DNA from: Luzula sylvatica
Taxonomy: Eukaryota; Streptophyta; Magnoliopsida; Poales; Juncaceae
Length of the DNA: 64,000 nt
Direction: 5' to 3'
NCBI GenBank assembly: GCA_946800325.1
Contig: OX326959.1
Span: 17,514,862-17,578,861 of the forward strand
In this document: positions 35,262-51,182 of the stretch, piece after piece
Layout: every line of letters begins with the position of its first letter
How positions within the stretch are numbered: position 1 is the stretch's first letter
Program-made: the position numbers and the translations under genes
Notes under the pieces: model-generated
What the model was told of the DNA's origin: nothing
What the model saw: only the letters and a program-made list of their open reading frames with translations
Database searches by the model: none

Positions 35262-36140
35262 TTATTATATGTTATATAATTTTAATATTCATTATTATTT
35301 TTCATAAAAATTTAGCGTCAAATAATAATAAAATAAACAACAATATTAAAAAAATACTTTGAAAATATTTAAAAATAAAAAATCATTTAACTACTGAAAA
35401 ATACATAAAAATAGAATGAAAATAAAACTAGCTATTTAAAAGATATTTTTCTCCCAATAGTTTGATGCTAAAACTAGCTGTTATTATTTGATTTTAGTTT
35501 TTCATGAAAAAATAATAAATGAATATTAAAATTATATAAATATAACATATAATAATAATATTTTGCAAAATTATTATATGTTAAAAGATATTTATGTAAC
35601 TTTTTAAAATTAATACAAAAAATAACGAAAATATATTTTTAATTATCAAATATGAAAATAAAAAGTCATTCTGATGCAAAAAATAGTCAAGATCATCCAA
35701 AATTAGTTTTAACCCCTATATAAAATATTTGCAAATAAAAAATTTAGTCAAAGATCGTTTTTTGAAGTATCCAAAAATAATGGTTCTTTTTAAAAATTCA
35801 AAAAAGGTCGTGATTTTCTTGAAAATTTCCAACAAAAAAATACCACCTCAACATTTTACACTTCCCCCCTCCTTTTTTTTTTATTTTCATCTAAGCACAT
35901 TCGGATCGTGTCAAAGATCCGGTTTTAACAATATTCAAATACATACACATAAAAAGTATTTAATACGAAACAAACAATTAGCGCGTATTAATAAAGCTAA
36001 CTATTACATGGGTAAGAAGAAAAGAGTACGAAATATCCTTTTACACCCTCCACATTCTAGATGGATCATATCATATCATATCATGATTATCATCAAACAA
36101 ACTGAAAAAAGGACCCATCTAGCTAACTAAATGACATGCA
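35262..36140. other. AT-rich spacer upstream of the FAF-like gene
   Basis: Phrases such as TTATTATATGTTAAAAGATA occur both here (about 35570) and just left of the foldback element (about 34117), so the element sits in an older AT-rich duplication. I see no gene. Confidence 0.45.
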
Positions 36141-36148
36141 TATATAAA
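36141..36148 (+). promoter_or_regulatory. TATA box of the FAF-like gene
   Basis: TATATAAA lies 128 bp upstream of the start codon and is followed by a pyrimidine-rich stretch suitable for a transcription start. Confidence 0.6.
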
Positions 36149-36275
36149 CCCTCTTCCTACTTTGCGCCTTCTCCAAACTAAGGGAGAGAATAACAAGAAG
36201 AAAGGAAAGGGTTAAGGGAGCTCCCTTTCCTTCTCTTAAACCTCAAAAAAGGGCAACAAAAGAGAGATTTATACA

Positions 36276-37034
36276 ATGAGTACTTCTCGTGCTTGCTACG
36301 AGTTGTGCACAGAGAGTCTCGGTTTCGAGAGCGGTGATGGCAGCGTCGGAGAAGGCGAAGAAGAGCTCGCCATTTCGTCTGGTGGTAAGATTCGTTTTTA
36401 ATTTTGATCAATTACCCTAAACCCTAATTTTTTAGGGTGAAATTTTTAATAGCAAGTCTTGATTGAATATTGATTTTGTTTTATTAACAGAAGAACTGAA
36501 GAACGAAGAGGAAGTAAATGAAGAGATTTATTTCGAAGAAAATAAAAGAAGGGAAGAAAAAAAATTACAACAACAAGAGAGAAATAAAAAGCGGTCCTTT
36601 CCGCCTCCGTTGAGATGGATGGGAAGTGCCGAAGGAAGAAAGAGTTCGTACATGAAATCGGAGAGGAAGAATGGTCGATTAATCGTTACCGAAGTTCGAG
36701 TCGAAAGGCCAGAAGTATTTCAGGTATAAATTATAATCAATAAAATCATATGAGAATTGTGATAAATCAATAATGAACTTAAATTATTTTCGTATTGTAG
36801 GTATCGAGGGAGAATGGACGGTTGAGATTTTGTCTCGCCGGAACACAAGGCGAGAAAAAAGAAGAGGAGGCGAGAGAAGAAGAAGAAGAAGAAGAAGAAG
36901 AAGAAGAAGAAGAAGAAGAAGAAGAAGATAGAGAACCGGTGCGACGAGAAGGATATTGCAGCTATCAAGGTGCATGGAGCGGTGCGAGAATGCACTCGAT
37001 GTGGTGGCATCACGGTTACGTCACGACGGCATGA
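36276..37034 (+). CDS. FANTASTIC FOUR (FAF) domain protein, 3 exons
   Basis: Exons are 36276-36384, 36491-36723 and 36801-37034; phases agree and the product is 191 aa. The N-terminus has the family's CYELCTESLGFESGD-type motif near residues 7-21. The FAF domain begins at FPPPLRWMG (residues 73-81), continues through KSERKNGRLIVTEVRVE and ends across the second intron with RENGRLRFCL. A run of about 17 Glu follows. FAF proteins in Arabidopsis regulate shoot meristem size, in part by repressing WUSCHEL; their biochemistry is unclear. Whether this member does the same is unknown. The domain is confident. Placement among FAF1-4 or the FAF-like subgroup is not. Confidence 0.85.
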
Positions 37035-37986
37035 ATTAACAAAACTGTGATGAATTTTGCCGGAACTAAATCGTGATGAGTTTGTAATTGATATAAGACA
37101 TGGCCGTGCCAAACTCGCACGTCATGGCAGAGCGGAACTTCAGAGATTGACGGGTTTTGTTCTGTTCATATTTGATATATCAATTGGAAATAAAAATGAA
37201 ATGAATGAAATTTTTTGGATGGATTATCCCAAAAAGGTCATATTGTCATTATGTTTGCGTATAATGCAAGGGCTGTTTTGTAATTTGGGCATGATGTAGA
37301 GAGGTTTTAAAGCAAATTTCTTATGTAAATGGTCTTACTCGATTCATGTTTGGGTGGATCATACGGCTTAATGTATTAGAGCTTTGCAGGATTTTTAATT
37401 CAACAATATGAGAACATTCTTTTTTTTATTATTGAATATTAGAATTAGAATATTGATGTGTTCAGACTTTTTTTTTTCATTTCTTTATTAGCTAGTTTTA
37501 TTTGAATATCACGTTCAAAATATTGTAAAGACTTTTTTCTTATTTATATATATCAAAAGACTTCGTCTTTTCTTAAAAATTAAAATTTATTGGATTTTAA
37601 TTTTATTTTTTATATTATGTAATGGCCTAATGGGTTAACAAGAAATGTTTTTATGAGTATAATCGTTGAAACTACATAATCAATTGGCATCTCTTCTACC
37701 CATCAATTTGTTGATCAAGATTATCCTTACTTCAGGATTTTATGGAAGATGATAAAGGATAGATATTCAAAAATTTGTTCCTCTTTATCTTCTCCGAAAT
37801 TTAAGTCTAACAAAATTTGTTTAATTTGATGTTTGAAGGACCAATTTTGTACTCACCATTCGTTTTAATGGGGTGAAAAGAAGGCCTGGCCTGGCCCAAT
37901 ACAAACTTCGGTCCAAGTTCTTGCTTTCTCTCTCAGTCGCTCGTAACTTCAAATTAGTTTCCAAATTCGAATAGAAGAAGATAGTT
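37035..37986. other. Intergenic spacer, FAF-like to ABP1
   Basis: AT-rich DNA between two genes on the same strand. It should hold the FAF-like 3' UTR and the ABP1 promoter. I see no additional gene. Confidence 0.45.
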
Positions 37987-39095
<1,109 letters not shown>

Positions 39096-39526
39096 TTTAA
39101 TTTTTAATGCATTTTATTTTGGTTTTTAATGTAATTTTTATTTTCAGATGTATAAACTAAAAGTATTTCGTCTACCACGTGACATTTCTTCTTTGTTGTA
39201 TATATATTTCCATAATATAATAATGCTTAAACCTTAATATAATAATTTGAATAAAATTTGGTTGAATCAGTATGCACAACGAAATTAATTAATTTACATC
39301 ATTCAGGGAGAATCTAAAACCATTTTCAGGCTTATTAGAAAAAAAAAATAGAATATTCGCCAGAAAAATATATTTAATTCGTAAGCATTAATTATTCTGA
39401 ACCAAACTCGGTTTTAACGGCATAAAATTATTTGACTCCACCCATCACACTACAACAACAATAAAAGTAAATATTTCAGTCCATAATTTCACAAAAATAA
39501 ATAAATAAATAAATTTGGTAACCTCA

Positions 39527-42381
<2,855 letters not shown>

Positions 42382-44143
42382 TAGTTACTTATTGAACGTG
42401 AGTGAGTGTGTGGGGATCACTGGGAATCTGGATTTTGGGATGTGATGTTAGCCATGGCGTTGAGTGAGATTGACAGGGAAGATCAAGACAATATCTCCAT
42501 ATCTCTCCTCTGTTATTTTCATATATTGTATAGAGATACAATTTACAAATTGGCTAGTTTTCTTGAAAGGTATAAATAATGTAATAATAATTTAATTATT
42601 AATTGTGTGTGTAATTCGAATTATTCAAAAAAATCAATATTCATGCAGAAAAATAAGTATGATTTCGTGTTTAATTGTGAAATCTAATATGTGGATTGTT
42701 TATTGTATTCATTCTCAAAAAAAAAAAATTTGTAAATAAAAAATAAAAGACAAAAGTAATTAATATTTTTAAAATTTTACTTTATTCAAGTATCATGTCT
42801 AAATCAAATAAATAAATAAATGATTCTTTGCAGTTTTAAAAATATCAAGTGTTTTCGAGATCGGGATTGTGTTTCGTGAGTAATTATTGACAAAATTAGG
42901 AAAATAAATTATATGGAAATAATATGTTTGCAAATAACCAAAATAACCAACATAGTTTGGTATTCTCTGAAATAACATTCGTATTTTTCAAAAATAAATG
43001 TGGAAAGTAATTAAATCAGTTTAAGAGTGCTCGCCTTTTCGAAGGTTGGTCGTTTTACCATCTCTCGACTTTTGAAAAGCCGAGAGTATTATTGCGGATA
43101 ATACCAAACGACGTTGGTAATTTTGGTCATTTACAAACATATTGTTCATATAAAAAAGATTCCCACAAAAATATCACGAGTTATTTATATTAAAAATTAA
43201 TGTACAATATGAACTTAAATATAAAGTTTTTAAATATGCAACTAATATAAAATAAATTAAAAGAATATTACATAATTAAGAATTATCTTTGAGTATCATT
43301 AATTTTTGTATTTTTAGAAAATTATGCATCGATTAAATTTGAATAATCTAAATTCTTAACAAAATAATTTCAATTAATATAATTGTTTAGACTGAACATC
43401 ATTTTGGTAAACAATATATGTAATAAAATCTTACCTTTTCATCATGCCAACAGACAAAATGAAAAGAATGAATGAGATCTGAATGGATGAGTATATGAAA
43501 TTTATTATTCTTCACGAGTATTAGAAGATTCCAGTCTGGACTTGTTCTAAATGGACTGGGCAAATATAATATCTTTTATCTTTTTAAATCTTTTTCAAAT
43601 AAATAATTATAAAAAAATAAATATAAAATGAAAAGACAAGTAAAAACTCATTTATATTTTTATAATTTAACTTTCGGAAGGGAAGACTTGCAAGCCCTCT
43701 TCAAATTTCTTAAAAAAACTATATAAATTGTATGTGCTAAGAATTGGAAAAATAACAGAGGTGAAGGAATGAAGCCCCTTGGCCGGCGGCTTTGCCCTGT
43801 GTTTGGATTGGAATTGGATACCCAAATTGGCCCAATATGTTATGTTCTTATAGGCCTGTTTAACAATTCATGCCTAACAAGACTGATATAAATAGGACAA
43901 TCTTTAGTATTTGATAAATTCCTAATTTTGCATTTGTGAAAAATATTATAGATAATAGATATGTAGCATTGTAGATGTAAATAACAAATTGAATTATTGA
44001 TTATTGATATAAGGTTTGCTTGATTGGTACATGTAATTGACTTGCCAGTTTGAAACACTGCATCTTACTATATTCAGAAAAGGCACATTCCAGTACAGGA
44101 AGCAACTCTCAAGTCTGAGGTGCCTATCATTTGCAGGACCCAT

Positions 44144-44150
<7 letters not shown>
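42382..44150. other. Divergent intergenic region, GSH2 to STP
   Basis: About 1.8 kb separates the two divergent genes. It is AT-rich and must contain both promoters. A short palindromic passage lies at about 43033-43085 (GCTCGCCTTTTCGAAGG to AAAAGCCGAGAG). I see no third gene. Confidence 0.4.

Positions 44151-44190
<40 letters not shown>
44150..44190 (+). repeat. (CT)n tract in the STP leader
   Basis: About 40 nt of CT repeat ends 38 nt before the STP start codon. CT/GA tracts in plant 5' leaders often bind BPC/GAGA factors. That role is inferred from position only. Confidence 0.9.
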
Positions 44191-44192
<2 letters not shown>

Positions 44193-44227
44193 CTCATCCT
44201 AAAGAAGGTGCTCAAAGGTTTCCAACA

Positions 44228-46529
44228 ATGGCAGGAGGAGTAATTCTGAGCAATGTTGAGGGTAAAGAGTACCCAGGCAAGCTCACTGTCTTCGTCGTTC
44301 TAACGTGCCTCGTTGCCGCCACGGGGGGCCTAATAATCGGTTACGATATTGGCATCTCTGGTAATTGTTTAGTTCTCTTCTAAGTTTTCATTTATTTTCA
44401 AATTTTCAATAATTATGTATATATTCATTTTTATTTTCATAAGTTTCTCATTTTAAAATGGAAAATGCCCCATGTATATATTTCTTTTCGATAAAACACG
44501 CATGGGGCAATTTCAGGTGTATTCTTCCAAAATCTCGAAATATCAAATTTGTCCTTCAAATGAAAGAATTATACTTCTAAAAAATATCAAATTGATCACT
44601 CTTATTATAGGCTAAATGTCTTTCGATTAATCGCCTCTTGAATTTATAGGTGGAGTCACGTCGATGGACCCGTTTCTAGAAAAATTCTTCCCGTCGGTGT
44701 ACAAAAAAGAGCATGACAAACAAGGCACGAACCAGTATTGCAAATTTGACAGCCAGCTTTTAACCACGTTCACTTCGTCACTCTATCTAGCAGCACTCAT
44801 AGCGTCTTTCTTCGCATCTTGGGTGACGCGAATATTTGGACGAACACGGTCCATGTTTATTGGAGGCGTCTCCTTTCTTGTCGGTGCCGCCCTCAATGGG
44901 GCGGCTCAAGACGTGTTCATGCTCATTTTGGGTCGCATTTTGCTCGGTATTGGAGTTGGTTTTGCCGGTCAGGTAATCAAATAAAAGATGAAAACAGGCT
45001 TTAATTACTTAGTTAATTTTGTGAATATATACTTTTTTTTCCTGTTAATATATCTTAATTATTGTACACATAACATAATACAAGTATAACTTTGTATATT
45101 TAGGATACACATGAGAATTTTAAGTTACGACCCTTATCTACAAAATATAATTGGCACAAAAGAACAAAAGAGGGGCAAGGTCTTAACATTATGTACTCTC
45201 TTTTTCTTGGCACCGAAAATGAAATTAATTGATGGGACCATCAATCTCTATTGTGAGACCTTAATTCTGTTGTATTATCATTGTCTAAGCTATAGAAGAT
45301 TTCCTCCTTATACTAATTAACAATTATTTTTTATTATATTAATATAGAAGAGAATGATACATTTTCTCATTTGGTCTAAAATTATATCACATCATTCTGT
45401 AGTCGGTTCCGTTATATTTGTCTGAGATGGCGCCGACGAAACTTCGCGGAATGCTTAACATAACTTGTCAACTCATGATCACGATTGGTATTTTCTCCGC
45501 AAATCTCATAAATTACGGCACGTCCAAAATTCAAGCGGGATGGGGTTGGCGGCTTAGCCTAGCCCTCGCTGCCATCCCTGCATCCATCATCACACTCGGA
45601 TCTCTTTTCCTACCCGACACCCCAAATTCTCTCATCGAACGTGGTCACGATGAAAAAGCAAAAATAATCCTTCAGAAAATTCGAGGCACCGATGATATTT
45701 ACGAAGAGTACGCGGACTTGGTCGCCGCAGGCGAGCAGTCGAAACAAGTCAAACATCCATGGACGAATATTTTCATGCGGAAGTATAGACCGCATTTGAC
45801 TATGGCTATTCTAATTCCATTCTTTCAACAACTTACCGGAATAAACGTGATCATGTTCTACGCACCCGTACTTTTCGAAACCCTAGGTTTTGGAAACAAT
45901 ACTTCGCTTATGTCAGCAGTAATCATCGGACTCGTCAACGTTTTTGCCACTTTCGTCTCCATTGGCGCTGTCGACAGGCTTGGTCGAAGACCGCTTTTCT
46001 TGCAGGGCGGGGTTCAAATGCTCGTTTGTCAGGTAAATTTTTCACAATTACCCTCATAATATTAAGTTATTTTATTCGACGAATATATTTGTTATAGATC
46101 ATACTGGGAACTTTGGTCGCAATAAAATATGGTACAACTGGCGAGGGCACGATCCCTAAAACCTACGCAGTATTCATGGTGCTCTTCATTTGCATATACG
46201 TGGCTGGATTCGCATGGTCGTGGGGCCCGCTCGGAGGCACATTGGTTCCGAGCGAGATATTTCCTCTTGAAATTCGCTCGGTAGGACAAAGCATAAACGT
46301 CGCGATCAACATGTTGTTCACATTTGTCGTCGCGCAATCATTTCTTCCAATGCTTTGTCACTTCAAATTTGGCCTGTTTTATTTCTTTGGAGGTTGGGTT
46401 TTAATCATGACCGTTTTCATCGCATTTTTTATGCCCGAAACTAAAAATGTACCGATCGAAAAGATGATCTTGGTTTGGAAGGCGCATTGGTTTTGGGGTA
46501 GATTTGTTGAAGAAAATATTTTTTGTTGA
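44228..46529 (+). CDS. STP-type hexose/H+ symporter, 4 exons
   Basis: Exons are 44228-44360, 44650-44972, 45403-46032 and 46098-46529; phases agree and the product is 505 aa, typical of sugar transport proteins. It is a 12-helix major-facilitator carrier of the plasma membrane that imports hexose with a proton. Seen motifs: [17 protein letters not shown] in helix 1 and the Lid region, [101 protein letters not shown] and [11 protein letters not shown], then the C-terminal HWFW. The Lid-domain Cys that pairs with a Cys near GGVQMLVCQ can be recognised in NQYCKFD. The exact STP number cannot be assigned, so no gene symbol is given. Its 3' end faces AP-5 mu, with 117 bp between the stop codons. 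Confidence 0.94.
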
Positions 46530-46646
46530 TTAAAAAAAAGGAGATTATGGTGAACTAAAGTAGAATATTTATTTGTTTGGCACCATTTTATTTTAAAAAC
46601 AGAAAATAAATTATATTTCAAAAAAAATTTAAAAAACAAATGAAAA

Positions 46647-49038
46647 TTAAATTTTCGGTACTACAGCAGAAGGGCATCTTCCTAATGTATTCCACAAAAC
46701 ATAATCTCCAGATGTAACCTGTTAATTGGTAAATTTTATATAAATAAAAAAAAATTATAATTTATTTTTCTTTTTAGCAAATTCAAAATAGGGAAATAAA
46801 AATTACCTGCATTGAATATTCCACGGGCGCTTTTACCGCTGGATAAATGCTAACCTAAATTCAATATTTCAATACAAAATTATTTAAATTATTAAAAAAC
46901 ATAAATCAAGAAAAAGAAAATTACTTACCAATTTTGGATCGATTATCATTCCTGACATTGTACCGCCAGTTATCTTAAACGACACCTATAATACAAATTA
47001 TTATTTATTTATCAATAAATATATTATACACATATATAATAGTAATACCTTAGCATAATTATAAGCTTGCCAACATAACGGTTCGTCCAAATCAATTGGT
47101 TCCAAACCCTTGTTAATTTTCGTCAATAAATTTTCCTCTACATTAACACTACCGCCATTATCCCCAGATTCTCTCTCTTCATCGGTATCCTCATCAGCAA
47201 TACGAGAGAGAGAAACCGGTACCGAAACAATCGGATGAAACCTAACCGTACCGGAAAAAGTCGCATCGATGACTTTCCCAGAAATACCCCTCCCGCTCGG
47301 TACGATTCTCCACTCCAACGATTTCTCACTCATCAAAACCGTACCGACCGAAGGCGTACCGTCATACGAAACAATTCGTCTCGTACCGAACGGTATCGAA
47401 ACGGTACAAAAATCCATCAAATACGAACCTTTATTAAACCCTTCCATTAATTTCAGCCTGAATAAAAACGCGCCTTCATACTCAGACACCATAGACAACT
47501 GATAGAATCCCTTAACGGGTACGGAGTCCTCGAAATTCGAAACCCGATAACGAACCAACACGAAGCTGCCAAGTGGCGGCGAGAAAAGCAGAGTATGGTC
47601 CGAATACTGAGCGCAATGGTGGTAAGAAACGATCTCGGCCGTCTTAACGGGTTTGGATTCGGTAAGAGGTAGTTGGATATCCGGTAAGCCTTCCAGTTCC
47701 GCCCTGCAATTAATTTGACCCGAAATGGAGAACGAATCGGGGATTTCTTCGCGGTCGTATAGCGACCCGTTTAGGGTTTCGTGCGTTAAGAAGATGATTC
47801 TTTGTTTGCCTTTATAGAGAAAGGGTTTCCATGCGGGTTGACGGGTTTCGGGTGGCGGAGCCTCCGTGGATCCAAACCCGGTATTGCGGATCAATGATAT
47901 GTTCGATTGGTTTAGATCCAATGGTGTCCCTGGATAGAGAAAATAAATAATAAAAGGGTAATTTTTCAAAAAAGCCCCTATATATAGAGAGAGAAAAAAA
48001 TGAATAAATACTGACCATAAGGCATGGAGCTAGTAATGAAAGAACGAAGTAACTCCTTGTCTATTGATCCTGCTGAGGTTGCGGATGAGGCGGCAGCATT
48101 CGAAACGGGTATGGGAACGGGTTTGGGTCGAGCAGCCACTGCTATGCCTATGCTGCCCGTTAAGGTATCCAATAACCCGCTAACAGCTGAAGCTGCTATT
48201 GCTGATGTCACTTCTGGTTCTTGAGTTTCACCCGTTATTATATCTCCTACTGCATGCGCTACCATAAACGCCCTAAAAAAATAAATTAATTGAAAATAAA
48301 AAAATGAAAAAAAATGTTGTGATTAAAATTTCAATGGAACTTACATTACCCTGTAATGCAAGGAAGTTGAAGAAGTAAGGAGGAAAGATTCTCGTTTTCG
48401 CCAATTGATTCTCCGCAATTATTTCTGCGGTACAATTTCTCGAATGCTCTGATTTGCTTCGGCTCGACTAATGGTAGAATTAAAATGTTAAAGTTTCCTC
48501 TCGCGTGCAAAATTACAGGCCAAATTATATATTCCGATTCGGATTCGGATTCAGATTCTCTTGGTATGTGAAGAGTGATGATGTGGCGGGTTATCGGGTC
48601 GTCGAGAAAAGAATCCGAACCCGGTAATGAGGAAGCTACTCGGATCCCGTACCCTTTAGCTGAACCTTCCCTGAATAAATAAATCAATTACCAATTTACT
48701 ATTAGTAATTTAGGTAAAAGTTCCGGGCTTTTTTGCAAGTTTGTCAAAGAGAAGGAGGAGACTATGAATCTGACCTTGTTTTGCGATCGGAAAAGGCAGT
48801 GGCGAGCTCGAGGTCCGTCGGAAGTGGCGGATGAGATGGAGACACGTCAGCAGTGTCTCTCTCACAAGCAGTGCGCCATTTCTTCTCAACCACTGGAAAT
48901 CTCCTGTAATCGAACATGAAATTGGAATGAATTCATCAAAAAAAACTAAGCAAAGAAGGAAAGGGTTGGAGACCTTGAAAAGGCGATTGAATCTTGAGAG
49001 TGTAGAATCCATATTGCTCTGATACTACACCCCGACAT
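46647..49038 (-). CDS. AP5M: AP-5 complex subunit mu, 8 exons
   Basis: Exons (minus): 49038-48974, 48903-48775, 48670-48350, 48272-48016, 47929-47049, 46985-46929, 46854-46807 and 46718-46647; phases agree and give 609 aa. The start at 49038 gives MSGCSIRAIWILHSQDSI, matching the family. A nearer Met at 49012 is in the wrong frame. The N-terminal longin-like part includes FSRRFPVVEKKW and DDPITRHII. A Ser/Ala-rich linker covers about 200-250. The mu-homology domain (from about 258) includes QPAWKPFLYKGKQRI, SGQINCRAELEGLP, PPLGSFVLVRYR, VKGFYQLSMVSEYEGAFLF and CWQAYNYAKVSFKI, and the chain ends SGDYVLWNTLGRCPSAVVPK. AP-5 is a late-endosomal adaptor acting without clathrin; the mu chain binds cargo. 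Start-codon position is good to within a base. Confidence 0.93.
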
Positions 49039-49377
49039 GGTGTATAGAAGCAAGAGCAGGAGGAGAACGAGATGAAGAAGAGAGCTGGAACTGGAGAGGA
49101 ACTAGAAAACTGGAGAAGAAAAGGGTTTATATTTCTATGACTGTATTTTTCATAAAAACCCTTTCGCAGGAGGATAATTTTTCAGAAGTTAAAAATACAG
49201 TACGTGTCATGATATAAAATATAAATAGAGAAACATATTGGGCGTTATAGAAACTATGCATTTTTTTTAAGAGAAATACCATTGAATACCTCTCCAAAAC
49301 TTCGCTTGTGTTCTAGCCTCGAGGCTTCTAGCAAGCTCACTCTGTTATCGTGCGACCAGCTTAGTTACCTCTCAACA
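49039..49377. promoter_or_regulatory. Shared divergent promoter region, AP-5 mu and RNA exonuclease
   Basis: The two start codons are 339 bp apart on opposite strands. The segment must hold both leaders and both promoters. I see no clear TATA box on either side. Confidence 0.6.
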
Positions 49378-51182
49378 ATGGAGTCCCAATCCGAGCCTTC
49401 CGTGTCACAAAGGTCTCTTCTTCTTCCTCCATATCGCTTCTTTGAGCATTTCTGCCTGAAAAATATCGCAATTTTTTAGATGAAATGCTGAATTAGGCTC
49501 AAACAGATTTATACTTCCAATTTTGGCCTAATTTTATATTTTGGGTACTTACGTATGAATGATTGAGAGAAGTCTAAAACCCTAATTTGTCGAGCAGGCA
49601 CAAATGCTCAGCATGCTTCAAACAATACAAGAAAAAAGAGCATTTAATCGAGCACATGAAAGTATCATTCCATTCAATTCATGATCCGAAATGCATGGTC
49701 TGCAAAAAACATTGCAAGTCCTTCGAATCAGTCAGAGAACATCTTACTGGTACCATTTGTATATATGTCCTTACGAACTTCCATATTTGCATATACACCC
49801 TCAAACTGAAACAAGCCTAGTTGTTAGAAACGAACTTGAATGGAGCGTGAATACATTTTCGAGCTCACTACCAATTATATATTAAACAATTTAATCACTT
49901 ATAGTTCAATTCAAGTTTGGAATTTAAATTGTTTCAGGTCCATTGCCTAAAGGAAAATGCGCTGAAATATTTGCACAAAATGGATGCGAGCTTTGTTTAA
50001 ATGTATTCGAGGATTCTAATGCCCTCAATTTGCACAAGGAGTCTTGTCTTCTCTCTCCAGTCTCCTCTTCTCCAGTACAATATCCATTTTTCTTATAATT
50101 TTCTAATTAAAATTTTACTTATAGTTAATAACTTAATACTCACTAGGGTTTAAGGTTTATTTAGAGTTTAGTTCGAAGTATTGTGTCTTTTTTCTCTGAA
50201 CATACAGCGTAAACTGGAGATCTCCAGTATGGAGATAGATGAAAGTGCAATGGAGATCTCCAGTACGAATAAAAAAGTGGTAGCATTAGATTGTGAAATG
50301 GTGGGGGCGGGTTCTGACGGTTCGCTCGATGTTTGCGCGAGAGTTTGTTTAGTCGATGAAAATGAAAATATTATTTTTCATTCTTATGTCGAGCCTCTTC
50401 TCCCCGTCACCAATTACAGGTGTATCATATTAATTTCTCCAAATTTAAGGATCTTTTTGTAATTTTGCAATTTAAAAGTAACTTTAATATAATATTACCA
50501 GATATGAGATAACGGGCATAACAGAGGATAATTTATCGAACGCAATGCCATTAATGGAGGTATCGAAGAAAATAGAGGAGATATTATTTAATGGAGAGTC
50601 CATTTGGAGGGCGAGGATTGAAGGAGGCAAGGCTTGTCTTTTAGTTGGTCACGATTTGGATCACGACTTTTATTGTCTCCGATTAAATTATCCCGAACAC
50701 TTAATTAGGTATATCAAAATATACTAAATAATATATTAAGTTAAAATTTATTATAATATTATAATATTTTGTGCAGGGATACGGCGAAATATAGGCCGCT
50801 AATGCGAACGAATTTGGTCAGACATTCGCTCAAGTATCTCACTTGCAAATATTTAGGGTATGTTAAAATTTGAATAATTTATTTATAATTTTTCGTTCTT
50901 AAATTTTTGTCGTAATGCAGGTATGAGATCCAAACGGGTATCCATGACCCGTTTGAGGACGCCGTGGCTGCTTTGAGGCTATATAAAAGGATGAGAGACC
51001 AAATGGACCATCATAAGAACCTTAGAGTAGCAAATGGTACCGATATGAATTTCGGTACTGGAGAAATGGACCCGTTTGGGTCGTTTAGGCAAAGAGAACT
51101 CGTAATGATGTCACCTGATGAGTTGCTTGATATTTCAGTTCCAAAATTCAAATGTTGGTGCTTGGATAGAAACCCTAATTAA
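49378..51182 (+). CDS. RNA exonuclease 4-like DEDDh nuclease with C2H2 finger, 7 exons
   Basis: Exons are 49378-49412, 49598-49749, 49938-50074, 50208-50419, 50502-50708, 50777-50857 and 50921-51182; the product is 361 aa with consistent phases. The third donor could instead be 15 bases earlier without changing frame. An N-terminal zinc-finger region reads RHKCSACFKQYKKKEHLIEH, followed by CMVCKKHCKSFESVREHL and CELCLNVFEDSNALNLH, giving three Cys/His modules. The exonuclease domain starts near 132: ALDCEMVG (Asp136, Glu138), VGHDLDHD (Asp234), and GIHDPFEDA (His283, Asp288), the DEDDh set. Relatives such as REX4/ISG20-type enzymes trim RNA 3' ends in rRNA processing; the plant C2H2-containing group is poorly studied. 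A 14-residue segment (MEISS) is internally repeated in exon 4. Confidence 0.9.

Noticed and set aside
36720..37112. Minus-strand frame opposite the FAF-like gene
   Set aside because: It is an antisense shadow of the Glu-coding tract, reading as poly-Leu or poly-Phe.
48710..49012. Met at 49012 as the start of AP-5 mu
   Set aside because: It is in a different frame; the start at 49038 gives the conserved CSIRAIWIL N-terminus and the right phase at the first intron.
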